From contig JAJTHJ010000386.1 of assembly GCA_021298875.1 (NCBI GenBank), forward strand, positions 1-7,845: 7,845 nucleotides of DNA. The letters are read 5' to 3'. The position numbers and the translations under genes were made by a program. How positions within the stretch are numbered: the first letter of the stretch is position 1; each line of letters starts with the position of its first letter. This document shows, in pieces, positions 4,562-7,845 of this stretch. A model generated the notes under the pieces. It ran no database searches, had not been told where the DNA came from, and was given only the letters and a program-made list of their open reading frames with translations. The stretch comes from Burkholderiales bacterium. GTDB taxonomy: Bacteria; Pseudomonadota; Gammaproteobacteria; Burkholderiales; Burkholderiaceae_F.

Positions 4562-4728
4562 TTGAACGTTGGCAATCCAGGTTGAGTTTTTTTCGCGTGC
4601 CGCGCTCCCCATCGCCGCAACACGCTTCGCCCGCGATCCGATCATCGACGAGATTGACTGCAACGGCTGGGACGTGCGCAAGGCGCTGCGCCGGTTGCGG
4701 CTTGCGGCCCGAAGCCGAGAAGCCGGTA
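4562..4728. other. Convergent intergenic space, no gene seen
   Basis: This spacer lies between the slipin hairpin and the end of the minus-strand pilin gene. It has a seven-T run (4587-4593) and a weak stem CGGCTT/AAGCCG (4698-4703, 4712-4717). An open plus frame that begins at 4569 runs into the antisense of the pilin gene and turns arginine-rich; it does not look coding. Confidence 0.5.
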
Positions 4729-5256
4729 TCAGGAACAGGTCGAGCCGTCGGCGACCCGCACGCGGGTGGCGCCGAAACAGAAGACGCGGTTGCGTGTGCC
4801 GTCGCTGAGCACCATGCGACCCATCAGCAGCGCGTTGGAGCCCGGCCGGCGGACGAAGCCCGCGTCGCCGTAGCTCAGCACCACCTCCTGCATGTTGCCG
4901 AAGTGCGCGGTGAGCGACAGGCTGGGGTGCGGCGCGGGCGACTCCATCAGTACCGGTTCGCCGTTGCCCAGCTCGCCGTTGTCGTCGAGGTCGCTGAACA
5001 TGCGCCAGCCAGTGCGCCAGTCGTTGTCCGCGCGCGGGGCGATGGCGGCGCGTCGGCCGCTGCTGACCGCTTCGTTGCGGGCCCGAGCCAGGGTCAGCAT
5101 CAGTTCGCTTTCGGCCTGCTGCATGCGCAAACGCTGCGTCAGGCCGGACAGAGACGGAACCGCGGCGGCGGCCAGTGTGGCCGCAATGGCGGTCGTCACG
5201 CAGAGTTCGACGAGGGTGAAACCGCGGCTGCGCAGAGCGTTTGGCGTCAGTGGCAT
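4729..5256 (-). CDS. fimT: Type IV minor pilin, FimT/GspH family
   Basis: This 175-residue prepilin has a 12-residue basic leader ending RSRG, then the class III signal FTLVEL with Glu at +5 and a hydrophobic helix (about residues 13-36, CVTTAIAATLAAAAVP). PilD-type peptidase should cut between G12 and F13. The globular part is GspH-like, with the glycine/aspartate turn FSDLDDNGELGNGEPVL that follows WRTGWRM in this family, and two Cys (160, 174) near the C-terminus. The segment TRVR (164-167) sits where DNA-binding FimT proteins have a GRxR motif, so a role in DNA uptake is possible but unproved. The start ATG has GAGG seven bases upstream on the minus strand. It is transcribed away from the pilin operon that starts at 5471. 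Confidence 0.88.
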   Translation of the reverse strand: MPLTPNALRSRGFTLVELCVTTAIAATLAAAAVPSLSGLTQRLRMQQAESELMLTLARARNEAVSSGRRAAIAPRADNDWRTGWRMFSDLDDNGELGNGEPVLMESPAPHPSLSLTAHFGNMQEVVLSYGDAGFVRRPGSNALLMGRMVLSDGTRNRVFCFGATRVRVADGSTCS

Positions 5257-5470
5257 GTTTGGCCTCGGTGGACATCAATATATGTGCAGTGTGTCCGCGC
5301 GCAGCCCTGGTTGCAGCCGAATACGCCGCTGCGGGGCCGCCGAAAAGGCGGCCCGCGCTGTCGGAAATTCGCCAAACGCGGAATCGACTCGGCTGCCGCT
5401 CGTCGGCGGATAGCGGCCGGACAGGGCCGCGGGATGGCAAGGCCGATCCGGGCGACCCAGAATCCGCCGC
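5257..5470. other. Divergent intergenic region between two pilin genes
   Basis: This 214-bp spacer must hold the promoters for both directions. The only AT-rich pocket, AATATATG at about 5277-5284, lies just upstream of the minus-strand gene and could serve as its -10 region, but no convincing -35 partner is seen. A hairpin GGGCCGCC (5334-5341) with GGCGGCCC (5347-5354), loop GAAAA, sits in the middle. No small gene was found. Confidence 0.45.
5334..5354. repeat. 8-bp perfect hairpin with GAAAA loop
   Basis: GGGCCGCC and GGCGGCCC pair perfectly around GAAAA, with one more G-C pair outside after a bulge. It would lie in the 5' leader of one of the divergent pilin transcripts and may affect leader stability. 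Confidence 0.55.
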
Positions 5471-6124
5471 ATGAAGTTCTTGCGTCAGCCCCCGGTTGGG
5501 TCGCGCTTTGCGCGTCGTCAGTGCGTTCGCGGCTTCACTATGGTCGAGCTGATGGTCGTGGTGTCGATCATCGCCATTCTGCTGGCGGTCGGCATGCCGT
5601 TCTTGGGCAACTTTCTGGCCCGCAATGAAGCGGTCGCGACGGCTGGCGCGCTGCGCTCCGCGATCGACCGCGCCAGTTACGAGGCTGGTGCTCGCAACCG
5701 AGTCGTGCGTCTTTGCGCTTCGGCCGACCCGGCCGCAGCCGATCCGACCTGTGCCACCGGTACGGTTGACTGGGCGCGGGGCTGGTTCGCCTGGGTCGAC
5801 ACAGATAACGACGGCCGGCGCGACGCGGCGGAGGTTGCCGACGCCGACGGCGACGGCGTTGTCGAGGCGGCGGAGGAAGTCCTCTTCCTGCAAACGACGC
5901 TGGCCGTAACCACCGGTTCCGGGCCGACCATTCAGAGCAACGTCGCCACGATCTTCTTCGCGCCACCGGAGGCCGCAGCGCGCAGCAGCGGCGGCAACTT
6001 CTGCATATCGCGCCGACCGGCCGGGTCGGCCGACGCCGGTCAGTTTCCGCGCTGCGTGTCGGTCACCGTGGCCGGCTTGGCGACCGTGGTAGAGGGCACA
6101 TGTTCCGCGACCGTCACCTGCTGA
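5471..6124 (+). CDS. fimU: Type IV minor pilin, GspH/FimU-like, with tandem calcium-type loops
   Basis: This 217-residue prepilin has a 21-residue basic leader ending CVRG, then FTMVEL with Glu at +5 and the helix MVVVSIIAILLAVGMPFL. It belongs to the GspH/FimT/FimU group, and its place in front of pilV-pilW-pilX fits FimU, the minor pilin that links the tip complex to the major pilin. Residues 110-121 (DTDNDGRRDAAE) and 124-135 (DADGDGVVEAAE) each have Asp at loop positions 1, 3 and 5, Gly at 6 and Glu at 12, as in calcium-binding EF-hand or thrombospondin-3 loops. Several Cys (82, 94 and four near the C-terminus) may form disulfides in the periplasm. The ribosome binding site is weak. The stop overlaps the pilV start by 25 bases. 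The fimU symbol rests on context. Confidence 0.87.
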   Translation: MKFLRQPPVGSRFARRQCVRGFTMVELMVVVSIIAILLAVGMPFLGNFLARNEAVATAGALRSAIDRASYEAGARNRVVRLCASADPAAADPTCATGTVDWARGWFAWVDTDNDGRRDAAEVADADGDGVVEAAEEVLFLQTTLAVTTGSGPTIQSNVATIFFAPPEAAARSSGGNFCISRRPAGSADAGQFPRCVSVTVAGLATVVEGTCSATVTC

Positions 6125-6699
6125 GGGCGGGCCGCGCAACGCGGCAGCAGCGGGGCGCCTCGCTGGTCGAGGTGCTCGTATCGCTCTTTCTCGTTGCCGT
6201 GTCGATGCTCGGGCTGCTGTCTTTGCAGTTGAATTCGCTGGCCTTCCAGCGCGAGTCGCTCGACCTGCGGGCGGCAGCGACGATCGCCGAGGACTTTCTC
6301 GACCGCGTTGCGAACAACCCGGTGGGCGTGCGCGCCGGCAACTACGATCTGGAATTCAATCGCGGTGTGGACGACGACCAGGAATTGCCCACGGCGCCAT
6401 CGTGCGGGTCGGCCACGGCTATTTGCACCGAGGCGCAGATCGCCGCGCGCGATCTGCGCCACGTGGCGGCGCAGGCGGCGGCGCGCCTGCCCGGTGGGGC
6501 GGCCTACGTGGTCACCGATGGCGGCGTGCGTGTGACGGTGTTTGTCGGCTGGGTCGACCCCAAGCGGACGCAACAGCTCTCCGGCTTGCCTGCGGGCGAA
6601 GACCTCGCCGTCGACCCCAACTGCCCGCAGCAGATCGGGGAACTCGACGACGAAGAGTTGCGCCTGCGCTTCCGCTGTTTTCAAGCGAGTACTTTCTGA
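6100..6699 (+). CDS. pilV: Type IV pilus minor pilin PilV
   Basis: This 199-residue prepilin has a 19-residue basic leader ending RQQRG, then ASLVEVLVSLFLVAVSMLGL: Ala at +1, Glu at +5 and the long hydrophobic helix with the SLVEVLVSL pattern typical of PilV. The helix continues into LQLNSLAFQRES, also common in PilV. A periplasmic domain with paired Cys follows. PilV takes part in the PilVWX-FimU-PilE tip complex that primes pilus assembly and presents PilY1. It overlaps the previous gene by 25 bases and shares TGATG with pilW, so translation is coupled. Confidence 0.9.
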   Translation: MFRDRHLLRAGRATRQQRGASLVEVLVSLFLVAVSMLGLLSLQLNSLAFQRESLDLRAAATIAEDFLDRVANNPVGVRAGNYDLEFNRGVDDDQELPTAPSCGSATAICTEAQIAARDLRHVAAQAAARLPGGAAYVVTDGGVRVTVFVGWVDPKRTQQLSGLPAGEDLAVDPNCPQQIGELDDEELRLRFRCFQASTF

Positions 6700-7679
6700 T
6701 GGCTACTGCCCGCCGCTTCCCGCCTCGTCCGCATCTCCAGCGCGGTCGCACCGTCGTCGAGCTGATGGTGGTGGTCGCGCTGGGCTTGGTGATCCTGCTC
6801 GGTGTGGGCACGCTGTATCTGACGGCCGACCGCTCGGCTCAGGAGGCCGAGCGCGGTGCGGTGATCGAAGACTCCGGCCGTGTTGCCCTGCGCATCATTG
6901 GCGACGCGGTGCGTCGCTCGCGCTACTCCGAGATTGCCAACACGGATATGTATTTTCGCAATGCGGTGCTCTTTGGCGGCGGCGATGCGGTGGCTCTGCG
7001 CGGCTGTACCGGCCAGCGGTTTTCCACCGATGAACCGCCCGATTGCGCCACGGTCGCAGGTGCGGTGGGCGATGCGCTGCTGGTCGCCTACCAGGCCAAT
7101 AATGTACTGGCATCGGCTCAGGGTCCGGCAGCGCGCGACTGCTTGGGCAATGCAGCGCCAAACGTTGCAATCACCGTCCCGACGAGCGCCGCGGTCGCCA
7201 CGGTGCCGGTCGCGCGCAACATCTTTTATCTGTCGGGCAACAATCTCATGTGCCTTGGCAACGGCAACGCTACACCGCAGGCGATCGTCGGCGACGTCAC
7301 CGACTTCCGGGTGTTTTTCGGCTACGACGACCGCCCCAAGACTTCGGTTCCGGAACTAGCTTCGGCCAGCCTCGAAGCGCCGCCGCAGGCGACGTCGCTG
7401 CGTACCGCCGCCTACATCGATGCTCAACCCGGTCTCGGCGAGCTGACGGCTTGGGACTGGGTTGTTTCGGTCGTCGTATGCTTGGAGCTCCGCGGCCCGC
7501 CGAACTCGGCGACGGCGGGCGAGCAGTACCAGCCCTGCCCGCGCGAGAATTCCACCAGCCGCCTCGTTGAAGAGGCCGATCCCATCGCCATGCCGGGCAC
7601 GCGGCTGCGTCGCACCTACACGCAAACCTTTGCCATCCGCTCGCTGCGGGCATCGACACTCGCGGTCAACAGGGAGTGA
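6699..7679 (+). CDS. pilW: Type IV pilus minor pilin PilW
   Basis: This 326-residue prepilin has a 16-residue leader ending LQRG, then RTVVELMVVVALGLVILLGVG with Glu at +5. Length, the ELMVV-ALGL-I pattern and place between pilV and pilX fit PilW. The large periplasmic domain has Cys residues that can pair (for example in RGCTGQRF and PPDCATV) and ends in a RRTYTQTFAIRSLR strand typical of PilW C-termini. Oddly, +1 of the predicted mature protein is Arg, where Phe, Met, Leu or Ala is usual. The ATG overlaps the pilV stop by one base (TGATG) and the stop is two bases before pilX. Confidence 0.9.
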   Translation: MATARRFPPRPHLQRGRTVVELMVVVALGLVILLGVGTLYLTADRSAQEAERGAVIEDSGRVALRIIGDAVRRSRYSEIANTDMYFRNAVLFGGGDAVALRGCTGQRFSTDEPPDCATVAGAVGDALLVAYQANNVLASAQGPAARDCLGNAAPNVAITVPTSAAVATVPVARNIFYLSGNNLMCLGNGNATPQAIVGDVTDFRVFFGYDDRPKTSVPELASASLEAPPQATSLRTAAYIDAQPGLGELTAWDWVVSVVVCLELRGPPNSATAGEQYQPCPRENSTSRLVEEADPIAMPGTRLRRTYTQTFAIRSLRASTLAVNRE

Positions 7680-7681
7680 GC

Positions 7682-7845
7682 ATGACACGCCACACCGATC
7701 GTCGAGTTGCCGGCTTCGCCGGCTGGCGCCGGCGCGGATTCGTCTTGCCGGTCGTCCTGGTGATGCTGGTGGTGATGACCACCGTCGTGCTCTTCTCGAT
7801 CCGCCGCGCCACGGTCGATGCGCGTCTGGCCGGCAACGACAGCCG
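7682..7845 (+). CDS. pilX: Type IV pilus minor pilin PilX, 5' end (partial)
   Basis: The window holds the first 54 codons. A 19-residue basic leader (ending GWRRRG) is followed by FVLPVVLVMLVVMTTVVLFS and then RRATVDARLAGND, which matches the PilX pattern of a helix followed by (T)x(D/E)xRxAGN. As in other PilX proteins the Glu at +5 is absent; here +4 is Pro. AGGGAG just before the pilW stop serves as ribosome binding site. The gene runs off the right end, and pilY1 would be expected after it. Confidence 0.88.
   Translation, partial: MTRHTDRRVAGFAGWRRRGFVLPVVLVMLVVMTTVVLFSIRRATVDARLAGNDS

Noticed and set aside
4569..4808. 79-codon plus frame with a segment resembling a charged helix (NGWDVRKALRRLRLAARSREAG)
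   Set aside because: It runs into the antisense of the fimT gene, becomes Arg-rich and has no ribosome binding site.
3014..6139. A 1041-codon open frame on the minus strand
   Set aside because: It runs antisense to the slipin, through the fimT gene in another frame and antisense to the fimU-like gene. Its translation is His-, Arg- and Gln-rich with no domain pattern, so it is a GC-rich shadow frame.
1..7845. CRISPR array or direct-repeat cluster
   Set aside because: No regularly spaced direct repeats were seen anywhere in the window.

Overview
The window is GC-rich proteobacterial DNA. A minor-pilin cluster of the fimU-pilV-pilW-pilX type, an E. coli-like RtcB and an IS3-family element all point to a gammaproteobacterium (Xanthomonadales or a relative) or a close betaproteobacterium. 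The species cannot be named from this sequence.

Left part (1-1639): an almost complete IS3-family insertion sequence (orfA, orfB by -1 frameshift, both terminal inverted repeats, only the outermost left bases cut off by the window edge) sits inside rtcB, the RNA ligase gene. Only the last ~129 codons of rtcB follow the element. They start at the conserved metal-binding His-His-Asn-Tyr motif and still contain the histidine that is guanylylated in RtcB. The 5' part of rtcB should lie to the left of the window.

Middle part (1640-4561): a 100-bp compound palindromic repeat; a tRNA-Gln(CTG)-like cloverleaf; a small HNH-endonuclease gene with a strong ribosome binding site; about 390 bp of structured DNA without a convincing gene; two abutting tRNA-like units at 2905-3054 (the first with perfect acceptor and T arms but a tetraloop hairpin in place of an anticodon arm, the second Met/CAT-like with an imperfect acceptor); then a slipin (SPFH/band-7) gene ending in a strong hairpin. 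RtcB, tRNA-like RNA and slipin together recall the known bacterial RNA-repair loci (rtcBA with Ro/Rsr protein and tRNA-mimicking Y RNAs). My reading, which is inference, is that this is such a locus, with its ligase now broken by the insertion sequence. No Ro/TROVE gene, rtcA, rtcR or sigma-54 promoter was found inside the window.

Right part (4562-7845): type IV pilus minor-pilin genes. A fimT/gspH-like gene on the minus strand is divergent from a tightly packed plus-strand operon: a second GspH-fold pilin (fimU-like, with two tandem calcium-binding-type loops), pilV, pilW and the start of pilX, which runs off the window. Overlaps of 25 and 1 bases and a 2-base gap show co-transcription. These proteins would be cleaved by PilD after the Gly of the leader and form the priming tip complex of the pilus; pilY1 would be expected next.
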